Source: Treponema sp.
GTDB lineage: Bacteria > Spirochaetota > Spirochaetia > Treponematales > Treponemataceae
DNA: 58,785 nt
NCBI GenBank assembly: GCA_018384055.1
Contig: JAHAZL010000103.1
Span: forward strand, 1 to 58,785
Direction of reading: 5' to 3'
Below, one piece after another: positions 25,115-34,070 of this stretch. Made by a program: the position numbers and the translations under genes. The notes beneath the pieces were generated by a model, which worked only from the letters and a program-made list of their open reading frames with translations, did no database searches and was not told the DNA's origin. Position 1 is the first letter of the stretch. Each line of letters starts with the position of its first letter.

Positions 25115-26461
25115 ATGAAAAAATTAACTGAAGGAAACATTACAAAGCAGATAATTTCGTTCTCCATCCCATTGCTTGCAGGAACCGCCCTCCTTAGGCT
25201 TTACACCCTCGTTGATACAATGATGGTCGGAAGGTTCCTTGGAACAGATCCACTTGCAGCCGTAGGTGCAACGGCGAACATAGCAAACCTTTTCAGTTTC
25301 ATCTGCTGGGGTTTTGCATCGGGATTCTCCATCATCATCGGACAGGCTTACGGCGAAGAAAACGAAGGCAAGCTTAAGAAAACAATTGCACATACATATC
25401 TTCTTTCCGTAATTCTTGTAGCAATTCTTACGGTCATCGGATTAATACTGAAGGAAAAAATTCTTTTCTGGACTCAGATTCCGGAAGAACTTCACGGCAT
25501 TGCATCAACATATTTGACTATCTCAGTTCTTGGGCTATCAACATCTATGCTCTACAATGTGATTTCAAATGTCCTTAGAGCCCTTGGAGACAGTTTCATT
25601 CCACTGGTATTCCAGACTGTCAGCGTAATACTCAACATCATCCTGGACTATGTTTTCATTGCAATCCTTGGTAAAGGCGTTGCGGGGGCCGCAGTTGCAA
25701 CTGTAATTTCCCAGCTGGTTTCAGGAATTGCAAGCTTGATTTACTGCCTTTTCAAGAGAAGAACTTTAATCGTCTCGCTGAAAGATTTCAGCATGAAGGA
25801 AAATTATCTTTCCCTCATGATTCCACAGGGCATTTCCATGAGCATGATGATTTCCGTTGTTACAACTGGAACCGTAATCCTTCAGACTGGAATAAACAGC
25901 CTTGGTGCAGACATTATTGCAGGCTATACGGCGGGAAGAAAATATGTCGAACTTTTCTTTATGCCGGGCGGAGCACTGTCTTCAACTGCAGCGGCCTTTA
26001 CAAGCCAGAACTACGGTGCAAAGCAGTTTGACAGAATAAGAAAAGCCACAAGGCAAATCATCCTCATTGCATGGATAATCAACGTCCTTGAATGGATAGC
26101 AGTAATTTTCTTTGCAGAAGGAATGGTAAAGTCCATTACCGGAAACAACGTAGATGCAGGCATCATCAATGCAGGAAAATTCTACATGATTACAAACCTT
26201 CCGTTCTACGCTTTTGTAAGTGTACTTGTAATCGTCAGAAGTGCCCTTCAGGGCATGAACAAAAAGAAGACACCTGTAATTGCTAGCATCATGGAAATGA
26301 TCGTAAAGATCATTGCAGTTGCGGTCTTTGTTCCATGCCTTGGATTTACGGGAATCGTAATTACAGAACCTTTGATCTGGATTTTGGGGGCTGCCTGGGT
26401 CTGGATAATATACAGCAGGACTTTGAAAATAAAAATGAAGGAAAATTCATTGATTTCATGA
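25115..26461 (+). CDS. MATE-family efflux transporter
   Basis: A 448-residue membrane protein with about twelve hydrophobic helices in two halves. It begins with KQIISFSIPLLAGTALLRLYTLVDTMMVGRFLG, the usual first-helix pattern of MATE antiporters, and repeats it in part near residue 230. MATE proteins export drugs or cationic and organic metabolites with Na+ or H+ across the inner membrane; the substrate is unknown here. It is divergent from trpE, with 162 bp between the start codons, and has its own promoter with no ribosome site. The next gene is convergent and shares a terminator. Confidence 0.93.
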   Translation: MKKLTEGNITKQIISFSIPLLAGTALLRLYTLVDTMMVGRFLGTDPLAAVGATANIANLFSFICWGFASGFSIIIGQAYGEENEGKLKKTIAHTYLLSVILVAILTVIGLILKEKILFWTQIPEELHGIASTYLTISVLGLSTSMLYNVISNVLRALGDSFIPLVFQTVSVILNIILDYVFIAILGKGVAGAAVATVISQLVSGIASLIYCLFKRRTLIVSLKDFSMKENYLSLMIPQGISMSMMISVVTTGTVILQTGINSLGADIIAGYTAGRKYVELFFMPGGALSSTAAAFTSQNYGAKQFDRIRKATRQIILIAWIINVLEWIAVIFFAEGMVKSITGNNVDAGIINAGKFYMITNLPFYAFVSVLVIVRSALQGMNKKKTPVIASIMEMIVKIIAVAVFVPCLGFTGIVITEPLIWILGAAWVWIIYSRTLKIKMKENSLIS

Positions 26462-26464
26462 TGT

Positions 26465-26497
26465 AAAAAAACAGCTGGTCTCAATTTTGAAACCAGC
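26465..26497 (-). terminator. terminator of the M20 peptidase gene (bidirectional)
   Basis: Stem GCTGGT/ACCAGC extended by two imperfect pairs, followed on the minus strand by a run of U. It sits between the convergent MATE and M20 genes and may serve both. Confidence 0.75.
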
Positions 26498-26507
26498 CGC
26501 TTTCATT

Positions 26508-27740
26508 TTAAAGGATTGCAAGCCAGGCAATGGTTGCGGCATCCTTTGCAATGTTTTCTATGATGCAGTATTCGTTAGGCTGATGGGCAAGTTCATCCAT
26601 GGTAGACCAGACTACCGCATCGATACCCATGTTGCGGAGCTCAGCGGCAACAGTACCACCACCAATGCCTATGAACTTTGGTTCCACATTATGGACCGCC
26701 TTGATGGCAGAAGCAAGTTCCTTTGCCACAGGGGAATCCTTTGAAGTTGCAGGACTCTGAGCAGACTGAGGTTCACTTACTTCAATCTTTACGCCGTATT
26801 TTTTTTCAACATCAGAAACAACCTTTGCAACTTCTGCACGCACTTCATCAAGGGTATAGCAAGGAAGGATCCTGCAGTCAAAGCAAAGGACATCATCACC
26901 TGGAATGATGTTGACTCCGCTTACATTTGCGTTCTGCATGGTTGGCTGGAAAGTTGAATGATCCGGTTCAAACATGGGATCTTTCTTTCCAAATTTGTTT
27001 TCAAAATCGTTGATGCGCATGGCAAGATCGCAGGCAGCAAGCTTTGCATTGCATCCCTGGTCAGGACGACTGCCATGAGACTGCTTTCCGACTGTATGGA
27101 ACTTGAGCCAGAGAAGATTTTTTTCTGCAATCTCGATTGTCTTTCCTTCAGGGTCTCCTCCATCAGGAATAATGATTCTGTCGTTTTTTCCAAAAAGTTC
27201 CGGATGATTTTTGCAGAGCCAGAGCATTCCATAAGTAGAACCAACTTCTTCGTCTGCCATGAACAAAAGTTTGATGGTATGTTCAGGAATGATATGCTGC
27301 TTTACAAAACTCAAGGCCGCAAGGACACCGGAACAAAGCCCCTGCTGGTTGTCTTCCACGCCACGGCCATAGATTTTTCCGTCTTTTACAACAGTCTGCC
27401 ATGGATCCGTATTCCAGAGGGAAAGTTCTCCAACAGGAACAACATCCATGTGGGCACAAACCCAGATGCTGTAGTCATCAAGATTACCTGGAATTGTTGC
27501 AACAAGATTTGGTCGCACGCCAGAAGACACGCGGCTGTCAGGAGCATCAAAATGTTCAAGATTTTTTATTCCGTTTGCAATAAGCCACTGCTCAAGAGCT
27601 GCACACTTCTTGCTTTCCCCGTCCCCGCCGTTTTCAGGAGCAAGGGCTGGTACGGCTGTAATTGACCTTTCAAGGTCTACTGCCATTTCAGTATTTTCAT
27701 AGATAAAGTCTTTGAGCTGATTGAATTCTTCGTTGTTCAT
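26508..27740 (-). CDS. M20-family metallopeptidase
   Basis: A 410-residue enzyme of the M20 (ArgE/DapE/carboxypeptidase) family. Dinuclear zinc ligands are visible: His and Asp in WVCAHMDVVP, Asp in YGRGVEDNQQG, the Glu pair in FMADEEVGS, Asp in PDGGDPEG, and the C-terminal His in DELAHQPNE. Members cleave dipeptides or N-acyl amino acids in the cytosol. The closest type seems to be the Sapep/PepV-like dipeptidases, but specificity is open. The start ATG lies six bases after a perfect TATAAT, so the mRNA should be leaderless. Confidence 0.9.
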   Translation of the reverse strand: MNNEEFNQLKDFIYENTEMAVDLERSITAVPALAPENGGDGESKKCAALEQWLIANGIKNLEHFDAPDSRVSSGVRPNLVATIPGNLDDYSIWVCAHMDVVPVGELSLWNTDPWQTVVKDGKIYGRGVEDNQQGLCSGVLAALSFVKQHIIPEHTIKLLFMADEEVGSTYGMLWLCKNHPELFGKNDRIIIPDGGDPEGKTIEIAEKNLLWLKFHTVGKQSHGSRPDQGCNAKLAACDLAMRINDFENKFGKKDPMFEPDHSTFQPTMQNANVSGVNIIPGDDVLCFDCRILPCYTLDEVRAEVAKVVSDVEKKYGVKIEVSEPQSAQSPATSKDSPVAKELASAIKAVHNVEPKFIGIGGGTVAAELRNMGIDAVVWSTMDELAHQPNEYCIIENIAKDAATIAWLAIL

Positions 27741-27746
27741 GATTCA

Positions 27747-27775
27747 ATTATAGAGAGTAAAATAATTTAAGTCAA
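27747..27775 (-). promoter_or_regulatory. promoter of the M20 gene, clearest leaderless example
   Basis: Minus strand: -35 TTGACT, 17-bp spacer, -10 TATAAT, TGAATC, ATG. The -35 overlaps the U-tract of the galE terminator, so galE termination and M20 initiation abut. Confidence 0.7.
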
Positions 27776-27806
27776 AAAAAGAGCCGATCCTTTTGACCGG
27801 CTTTTA
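27774..27806 (-). terminator. terminator of galE
   Basis: Minus strand: stem AGCCG(GTC)/(GGAT)CGGCT with an AAAA loop, followed by CTTTTTTT. Confidence 0.75.
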
Positions 27807-27812
27807 TTTTAA

Positions 27813-28790
27813 CTACATCTTATAGAACTTTTTATATGCACTGTACGTTGAACCGATGAGAGTATCAACATCGCTGTACTTTGCTTCCCAACCGAGCTTT
27901 TCCTTTGCAAGGTCAGATTTGGCAGTAAGCTGGGCTGGATCACCTGGACGGCGTTCAACATACTCGGCTTTAATTTCCTTTCCCGTAATACGGCGGGCTG
28001 CATCAACCATTTCTGTAACTGTAATTCCGTTACCTGTACCAAGATTAAGGGTAAGGCTTTCCTTCCTGCTTGAAATGTATTCAAGGGCAAGAACATGAGC
28101 AGACGCAAGATCCGTTACATGGATGTAATCGCGAATGCAGGTACCGTCACGGGTTGGATAGTCATTGCCGAAAATCTTCATTTTGTCGCGCTTACCGCAG
28201 GCAACTTCCATTACGATAGGAAGAAGATTTGCAGGATTCTTTTCAAGACCGTAAAGAACACCTTCAGGATCATAACCTGCCGCATTGAAATAACGGAGGG
28301 CTGCAAACTTAAGTCCCTTGAGTTTTTCATACCAGGCCATGAATTCTTCAATCTTTAACTTTGTAAATCCATAGTAGTTTTCCGGATTCTTTGGATGATT
28401 TTCATCGATTGGAACATACTGTGGTTCGCCGAAAGTTGCGGCACTTGAACTGAACACCATGTTGAGGCATTTAAATTTTACTGCGGCATTAAGGATGTTC
28501 AATGTACCTGTAATGTTGTTGATGGAATATTTTTCAGGGCAAACCATAGATTCACCGGCAGCCTTGAATGCGGCAAGGTGAACGAAGGCATCGAATCCCT
28601 TGCCAAAGGCCTTTTCAAGATCCTTAACCTTGAGGATGTCACCCTTGATGAATCCGTTTTCCTTAAAAAGATTCTGCTTGAGTCCGCTTGAAAGATTGTC
28701 AAAAACAGTTACCTTGTGACCCTTTGCCATAAGTTCCTTTACAACATGACTTCCAATATAACCTGCACCACCAATAACAAGTACCTTCAT
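27813..28790 (-). CDS. galE: UDP-glucose 4-epimerase
   Basis: A 325-residue short-chain dehydrogenase-type epimerase that interconverts UDP-glucose and UDP-galactose. The NAD-binding GGAGYIGSH is at residues 7-15. The Ser/Thr of VFSSSAATFGEP and the Tyr-x3-Lys of NYYGFTKLK form the catalytic set, and YFNAAGYDPEG and RDYIHVTDLASAH are family landmarks. Length is normal. AAGGAG precedes the start. It is monocistronic, with a terminator behind it. The product would feed glycolipid or glycan synthesis or galactose use. Confidence 0.95.
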   Translation of the reverse strand: MKVLVIGGAGYIGSHVVKELMAKGHKVTVFDNLSSGLKQNLFKENGFIKGDILKVKDLEKAFGKGFDAFVHLAAFKAAGESMVCPEKYSINNITGTLNILNAAVKFKCLNMVFSSSAATFGEPQYVPIDENHPKNPENYYGFTKLKIEEFMAWYEKLKGLKFAALRYFNAAGYDPEGVLYGLEKNPANLLPIVMEVACGKRDKMKIFGNDYPTRDGTCIRDYIHVTDLASAHVLALEYISSRKESLTLNLGTGNGITVTEMVDAARRITGKEIKAEYVERRPGDPAQLTAKSDLAKEKLGWEAKYSDVDTLIGSTYSAYKKFYKM

Positions 28791-29130
28791 AACCTGCTCC
28801 TTAATTATTTGTTACCTGTATTATTTCACAAAGAAAGCCGATTTTCAATTTAGGGAATGTACCTCTGAGCAAACAGTTGCTCAAGACTCTAAAAATACAG
28901 GCACGGTATAAAACCATCTTCCTCTTCATTTTACGGTACCTGATATGCCGTAATGATAAAGATCTTCTGCAACGCACAATCTACTATAGTTGATGATGTC
29001 AGATGCTTCCGACTGACACGAATCTGCGGTGAGAATAAAAAAATTTATCTTGATAGAATTTGTTTCTTCTATGATATAAATAAATATTTCATATATAATG
29101 ATTGCAAATCAATTTTACGGAGCACAAGAA
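28791..29130. other. 340-bp gap between divergent galE and yeiH-like genes
   Basis: AT-rich sequence with a small inverted pair TGAGCAA/TTGCTCA at 28866-28883 and a TATAAT at 29094-29099 that suits the downstream gene. A 63-codon frame from 28953 overlaps that gene and has no ribosome site or recognisable product. I see no riboswitch or repeat here. Confidence 0.4.
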
Positions 29131-30168
29131 ATGAACTTTATTAAGGAAAACTTCAAGGGCATCGGACTTTGTCTTCTCATTGCCATTCCATCATGGATTA
29201 TTGGAAAACTTTTTCCGATTATTGGAGGTGCTGTAATAGCTATCCTGCTGGGCATGGTTATTGGACTTTTCATCAAGGACAAAACCCCTGTAGAAAAAGG
29301 AATCAAATTTACATCAAAGAAAATCCTTCAGTGGGCTGTCATTTTACTTGGATTCGGCTTGAACCTGAATGTAATCCTTGAAACAGGAAAACAGTCATTG
29401 CCAATCATCGTAAGCACCATTGCAACTTCCCTCATAATCGCTTTCTTTTTGTGCAGGCTTCTTAAAATCCCGGAAAGAATTTCTACCCTCGTAGGCGTTG
29501 GTTCTTCAATCTGCGGAGGATCTGCCATTGCAGCTACAGCTCCTGTAATCGACGCCGACGATGAAGAAGTTGCCCAGGCAATTTCAGTCATCTTCTTTTT
29601 CAATGTTCTTGCAGCCCTCATCTTCCCAAGCTTTGGAAAACTCATCGGTTTCAACACCCTTTCAGGGGAAGCATTCGGTATTTTTTCTGGAACTGCAGTT
29701 AACGACACTTCATCTGTTACTGCCTGCGCTTCAACCTGGGACAGCATGTTCAACCTTGGTACTGAAACTTTGGACACTGCCGTTACAGTTAAACTTACAA
29801 GAACCCTTGCAATCATCCCGATTACCTTCGTCCTTGCTTTAATCAGGACACATAAGGAAAAGAAAAACGGTCAACAGGGAACAAAAGTTTCCTTAAAGAA
29901 AATCTTCCCCTTCTTCATTTTGTATTTCATTGCAGCATCAGTAATTACAACTGTATTGGTTCACTTTGGAGTTGACGGTTCAATCTTTAAGCCAGTAAAG
30001 ACCTTGAGCAAGTTCTTCATCGTTCTTGCCATGGCTGCCATCGGACTGAACACAAACATCGTGAAGCTTGTAAAGACTGGAGGTAAACCTTTAATCATGG
30101 GATTCTGCTGCTGGATTGGCATTACAGGCGTAAGTCTTCTTATGCAGCACCTTCTTGGCCTTTTCTAA
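29131..30168 (+). CDS. YeiH/UPF0324-family membrane protein (putative sulfate exporter)
   Basis: A 345-residue integral membrane protein with about ten hydrophobic segments and the family landmarks GKKILQ-like SKKILQWAVILLGFGLNLN, VGSSICGGSAIAATAPVI and FGIFSGTAVNDTSSVTA. UPF0324 proteins are annotated as sulfate exporters on thin evidence. I place the start at ATG 29131 because ACGGAG stands upstream; the frame could extend to 29098, but that ATG overlaps the -10 TATAAT. A hairpin at 30186-30217 ends the gene. It is not in an operon. Confidence 0.88.
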   Translation: MNFIKENFKGIGLCLLIAIPSWIIGKLFPIIGGAVIAILLGMVIGLFIKDKTPVEKGIKFTSKKILQWAVILLGFGLNLNVILETGKQSLPIIVSTIATSLIIAFFLCRLLKIPERISTLVGVGSSICGGSAIAATAPVIDADDEEVAQAISVIFFFNVLAALIFPSFGKLIGFNTLSGEAFGIFSGTAVNDTSSVTACASTWDSMFNLGTETLDTAVTVKLTRTLAIIPITFVLALIRTHKEKKNGQQGTKVSLKKIFPFFILYFIAASVITTVLVHFGVDGSIFKPVKTLSKFFIVLAMAAIGLNTNIVKLVKTGGKPLIMGFCCWIGITGVSLLMQHLLGLF

Positions 30169-30185
30169 AAAAAGACACATACTCC

Positions 30186-30217
30186 ACAGCCTCATTGCAA
30201 AAACGGGGCTGTTTTAT
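30186..30217 (+). terminator. terminator of the yeiH-like gene
   Basis: ACAGCC pairs with GGCTGT across a loop, followed by TTTTATT. Confidence 0.65.
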
Positions 30218-30301
30218 TATATTTTCCCTAAAAAAAATTAACAGCTTTTTCTTCAAATCTAATTGCCCATACCCCCAATATACTATAGACTGAGCGGACT
30301 T

Positions 30302-30314
30302 ACAGTTTAACTGT
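30302..30314. promoter_or_regulatory. palindrome upstream of the decayed diaminobutyrate genes
   Basis: ACAGTT-T-AACTGT is a perfect 13-bp palindrome, 12 bp after a possible -10 TATACT and 31 bp before the aminotransferase ATG. It could be an operator; no other copy was noticed. Confidence 0.35.
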
Positions 30315-30345
30315 TGAGAATACCAATAAGTAATGGAGAAAGTCC

Positions 30346-31695
30346 ATGTCGGAAAAAGACTTGAATCAGTATTACATTACCAGACAGGATTCCACAGAAT
30401 CTAATGCCTGTAGCTATCCGCGATAATTTCCATTCACGCTCGCTAAAGCCAAAGGCTCATGGGTTGAGGACGTAGAAGGAAACAAATATCTGTATTTTTT
30501 GTGTGGAGCAGGAACTTTAGCTCTGGGTCACAATGACGACGAAGTAAATCAGGCAATGATTGAGATGATCACAAAGGATGCACCTCTCCACACTCTTGAT
30601 TTAACTACACCTGTAAAAGACAATTTTGTCCATACTCTTTTGTCTTTGCTTCCACCAGAACTTGGGAACAACGCAAAAATTCAGTTCTGTTCACCTAGCG
30701 GAACGGATGCAACTGATGCAGCCATCAAGCTTTGTAAAACAGCTACAGGCCGCTCAAGCGTAATTTCCTTTGCCGGCGGATACCACGGAATGGGACAGGG
30801 ACCTCTTGCATGCATGGGCAATCTTCATGCAAAGACAAGCGTAAACGGACTTATGCCGGATGTACACAGTTTCCCTTATCCATACCCATATCGCGATCCA
30901 TTTGGATTAGGTGGTGATGCCACAGTAAAGGCTGCATGCAACTTCTTTGAAAGAACTTTGAAAGATCCAGAAAACGGAATTACAAAACCAGCCTGCGTCA
31001 TTCTCGAAGCAATTCAGGGTGAAGGCGGAGTCATTCCGGCTCCAGTTGAATTTCTCCAGACTGTAAGAAGAGTTACAAAAGAACTTGGCATTCCTCTTAT
31101 TCTTGATGAAATCCAGTGCGGAATGGGACGCAGCGGAAAACTTTTTGCTTTTCAGTATGCAGACATCATCCCTGATGTTGTACTCATTTCAAAGGCTATC
31201 GGTGGTTCACAGCCATTGGCAGTGGTCGTATACAACAAGGAACTTGATGTATGGACTCCTGGCGCACACGCAGGAACTTTCCGCGGAAACCAGCTTGCAA
31301 TGAAGGCAGGAACAATTGTCCTCAACAGGGTTTCAAAGCCAGAATTCCTTGCTGATGTTGTACGCAAAGGTGACCTTATCAGGGAAAAATTAAATGACCT
31401 TAAGAAACGCATTTCCATCATAGGTGACATTCGCGGTATAGGACTCATGATCGGTACAGAATTTGTTGATCCAAAAGCTCAGAAAGACAGCATCGGTTCA
31501 TTGCCTGCAAGCGGAGAAATTGCTGGAAAGGTTCAGAAGCTTTGCTTTAGCAACGGCCTCATCGTAGAAAAAGGCGGAAGAAACGGCTCTGTAATGCGCT
31601 GTCTCTGCGCCCTTAACATTACTGACGAAGACCTTTCTAAGGCATGGGCTATTTTTGAAAAGTGCGTTCTTGAAGTAGATAAAGAATACAAATAA
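30346..31695 (+). pseudogene. dat: diaminobutyrate--2-oxoglutarate aminotransferase, broken by an in-frame stop
   Basis: A class III PLP aminotransferase of the diaminobutyrate type: LCGAGTLALGHND, SPSGTDATDAAIKLCKTATGR, FAGGYHGMGQGP, EAIQGEGGVIP, LDEIQCGMGRSGK and the PLP-Lys region VLISKAIGGSQPLAVV. The ATG at 30346 opens a frame that reads 26 codons (ending CSYPR) to a TAA at 30424-30426, and then continues in the same frame as FPFTLAKAKGSWVEDVEGNKYLYFLCGAG, exactly as the family does. One substitution (probably AAA to TAA) therefore truncates the protein. Restart at the internal ATG 30499 would lack about 50 residues. It would make L-2,4-diaminobutyrate from aspartate semialdehyde. Confidence 0.85.
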
Positions 31696-31820
31696 TCCAT
31701 AACCTTTTAATAAGTCGAAAATGTCTTACAAGCATTGATGCCTGACATTCTGAACCAGTTTCAGAATCAAAAAGCATTACAAAATTGATATGACGTTTCC
31801 GGCATTTTTTTGGACAAAGC

Positions 31821-33260
31821 ATGAAAACAATTTTTCTTACAGACAGTAAAACTGACAAAGATGAATTCAAGAAAATCAGCCTTGAAGTATCTGAAGTCAT
31901 AGCAGATGCTTTTTCCGACGACAGGGCATACTCAGGTCCTACTTCACAGGAACTCAAGGAAATAATCAGGCAGGATACAATTCTTCCTGAGGAAGGCCTT
32001 GGCTGGGAAAAAACCTTTGAACTTGCAAGAAAAAAATCCTTCCGAATCTCCTTAGGACTCCATCAACGGATTACATGGCTCACCTTCACGGTCCTTCCCT
32101 TGTTGAAACTCTTGCAGCAGAACAGATCATTTCTACTTTCAACCAGTCAATGGACAGCTGTGACCAGTCTCCGGTTGCAACGGAAATTGAAGTTGAAGTA
32201 ATCAATCATCTTTGCAATCTCTACGGCTATTCAAAGGAAGCAGACGGCATATTTACAAGCGGCGGAAGCCAGTCAAATCAGACTGCCATCATTCTTGCCC
32301 GCGACTGGTTCTGCAATGAAATCCTCAAATATGACGTAAAGAAATTCGGAATCAACGACAGATGCCTCAGACTCAGAATGTATACATCGGAAATTTCCCA
32401 CTTTTCCATGGAAAAATCCGCACACATCCTCGGCCTTGGATATCAGTCAGTTGTAAAGGTTCCTGTTGACGAAAAGAAAAGGATGGACATAAAGGCTCTC
32501 CGTTCCCTCATAGAGGAAGACAAGAAAGCCGGCAACATTCCTTTCCTTGTTGTTGGAACAGTTGGAACTACAGACTTCGGTTCCATAGACTCCCTCAAGG
32601 AACTTTCTGAAATCGCAAGGGAAAACAACATGTGGCTTCACGCTGATGCTGCATACGGTTCAGGCGTAATCATGTCAGACAAATATGCAGACCGGGTTAG
32701 GGACATAAATCTTTGCAATTCAATTACCGTTGATTTCCACAAGATGTTCCTCATGCCTATTTCATGCTCTGCAGTTTTGATAAAGGACGGGAAAAATTTC
32801 AATGCCCTTACAATCCACGCTGATTACCTAAACCGCGAGGAAGACGAAGAAGACGGATATACAAATCTTGTGGACAAGTCCCTTCAGACAACCCGCCGTT
32901 TTGATGCCCTTAAAGTCTGGATGAGTTTCCAGGTCCGCGGAAAAAAAAAGCTGGTCAAATCTAATCAACACAAGCATGGGAAATGCTCAGTACCTTTACA
33001 GCAAGCTTAAGGAAGACAAAGACTTTGAAGTAATTACTGAACCTGAAATCAGTTCAGTTGTTTTTCGTTATGTGGCTTCGGAAAACGCAGACGAAGTGAA
33101 CAAAAAGCTTCGACGCCAGCTGATTCACCAGCATGGAGTTGTAATCGGACAAACTGTAAGCAACGGACATGTGTGCCTGAAATTCACTTTGCTTAACCCA
33201 CTCATAACCCACGAAAAGCTTGATGAACTTAAAGCACTGATTAAAAAACTTGCACAGTAA
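31821..33260 (+). pseudogene. ddc: L-2,4-diaminobutyrate decarboxylase, two frameshifts
   Basis: Three frames together give one PLP-dependent group II decarboxylase. The frame from 31821 ends correctly at ELARKK; after the A-run near 32030 the family sequence continues in another frame as ILPNLLRTPSTDYMAHLHGPSLVETLAAEQ. It holds until the nine-A run at 32941-32949 and then moves again to SWSNLINTSMGNAQYLYSKL. PLP residues remain: SGGSQSNQTA, HADAAYGSG and the Lys of TVDFHKMF. The two shifts are of opposite sign, each in a homopolymer. With dat it would form 1,3-diaminopropane (norspermidine route). Homopolymer sequencing errors are the alternative explanation. Confidence 0.85.
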
Positions 33261-33266
33261 TACCTA

Positions 33267-33298
33267 GGGCATTCCTAAGTCTTTAGGTATGCCCTTTT
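33267..33298 (+). terminator. terminator after the diaminobutyrate genes
   Basis: Stem GGGCAT-t-CCTAA / TTAGG-t-ATGCCC with a four-base loop, then TTTTCTATATTT. Confidence 0.85.
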
Positions 33299-33322
33299 CT
33301 ATATTTACACGATAAATGCTGT

Positions 33323-33350
33323 TTTACTAATCCCCTAAATTATGTATACT
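33323..33350 (+). promoter_or_regulatory. thrH promoter
   Basis: TTTACT, 16-bp spacer, TATACT. The leader of about 25 nt carries the AGAGG ribosome site. Confidence 0.45.
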
Positions 33351-33382
33351 TAGTCAAAATAAAATTTTTTAGAGGTAAAATT

Positions 33383-33988
33383 ATGTATATTACATGTCTT
33401 GATCTTGAAGGCGTTCTTGTTCCAGAAATCTGGATTGAATTTGCAAAGGTTTCCGGCATTCCAGAACTTACACGCACAACTCGCGATGAACCTGACTATG
33501 ACAAGCTTATGAAATGGAGAATCGGAATCCTCAAGGAACACGGTCTTGGCCTTAAGGAAATCCAGGATGTAATTTCAAAGATTGATCCTCTCCCAGGGGC
33601 AAAAGAATTCCTTGATACACTCCGCTCAAAGTGCCAGACAATCATCATCAGCGATACTTTCAGTCAGTTTGCAGGTCCATTGATGAAGAAACTGGGTATG
33701 CCAACAATTTTCTGCAACGAACTCGTAGTTGCACCAAACGGTGAAATCACAGACTTCAAGATGAGATGCCCACAGTCAAAGCTTACAACTGTAAAGGCAC
33801 TTCAATCCTGCGGTTTTGAAACAGTGGCAAGCGGTGACAGCCACAATGATCTTGCAATGATCAAGGCAAGCAAGGCTGGTTTCCTTTTCCGCTCAACAGA
33901 CCAGATCAAAAAGGACAATCCTGAACTTGAAGCTTTTGAAGAATACGATGATCTTCTTAAGGCAATCCTCAAGGTTGTAGAAGCATAA
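33383..33988 (+). CDS. thrH: ThrH phosphoserine phosphatase / homoserine phosphotransferase
   Basis: A 201-residue HAD-family enzyme of the ThrH type. The nucleophile motif is CLDLEGVLVPEIWIEFA (residues 5-21, with Asp7 and Glu9), followed by motif II in IIISDTFSQF, the Lys in QSKLTTVKAL and motif III in ASGDSHNDLAM. ThrH removes phosphate from phosphoserine and can transfer it to homoserine, so it links serine synthesis to the threonine branch. Homoserine comes from ThrA encoded at 56-58 kb. AGAGG precedes the start; the gene stands alone between two terminators. Confidence 0.93.
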   Translation: MYITCLDLEGVLVPEIWIEFAKVSGIPELTRTTRDEPDYDKLMKWRIGILKEHGLGLKEIQDVISKIDPLPGAKEFLDTLRSKCQTIIISDTFSQFAGPLMKKLGMPTIFCNELVVAPNGEITDFKMRCPQSKLTTVKALQSCGFETVASGDSHNDLAMIKASKAGFLFRSTDQIKKDNPELEAFEEYDDLLKAILKVVEA

Positions 33989-34007
33989 CAGCCTGCAATA
34001 ATAAAGA

Positions 34008-34058
34008 AGCCCCAAAGGATCTTTGATATCTCACGGAACCTTTGGGGCTTTTGTTTTC
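34008..34058 (+). terminator. bidirectional terminator between thrH and fhs
   Basis: Perfect 11-bp stem AGCCCCAAAGG / CCTTTGGGGCT with a 20-base loop and TTTTGTTTTC behind it; the convergent fhs gene can use it in the other direction. Confidence 0.85.
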
Positions 34059-34070
34059 TTTAATTCATTC

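Noticed and set aside
28953..29144. 63-codon frame upstream of the yeiH-like gene
   Set aside because: Overlaps the real start at 29131, lacks a ribosome site and has an AT-driven composition.
31747..31767. Inverted repeat ATTCTGAA / TTCAGAAT between dat and ddc
   Set aside because: No U-run on either side and no link to a start; not called as terminator or operator.
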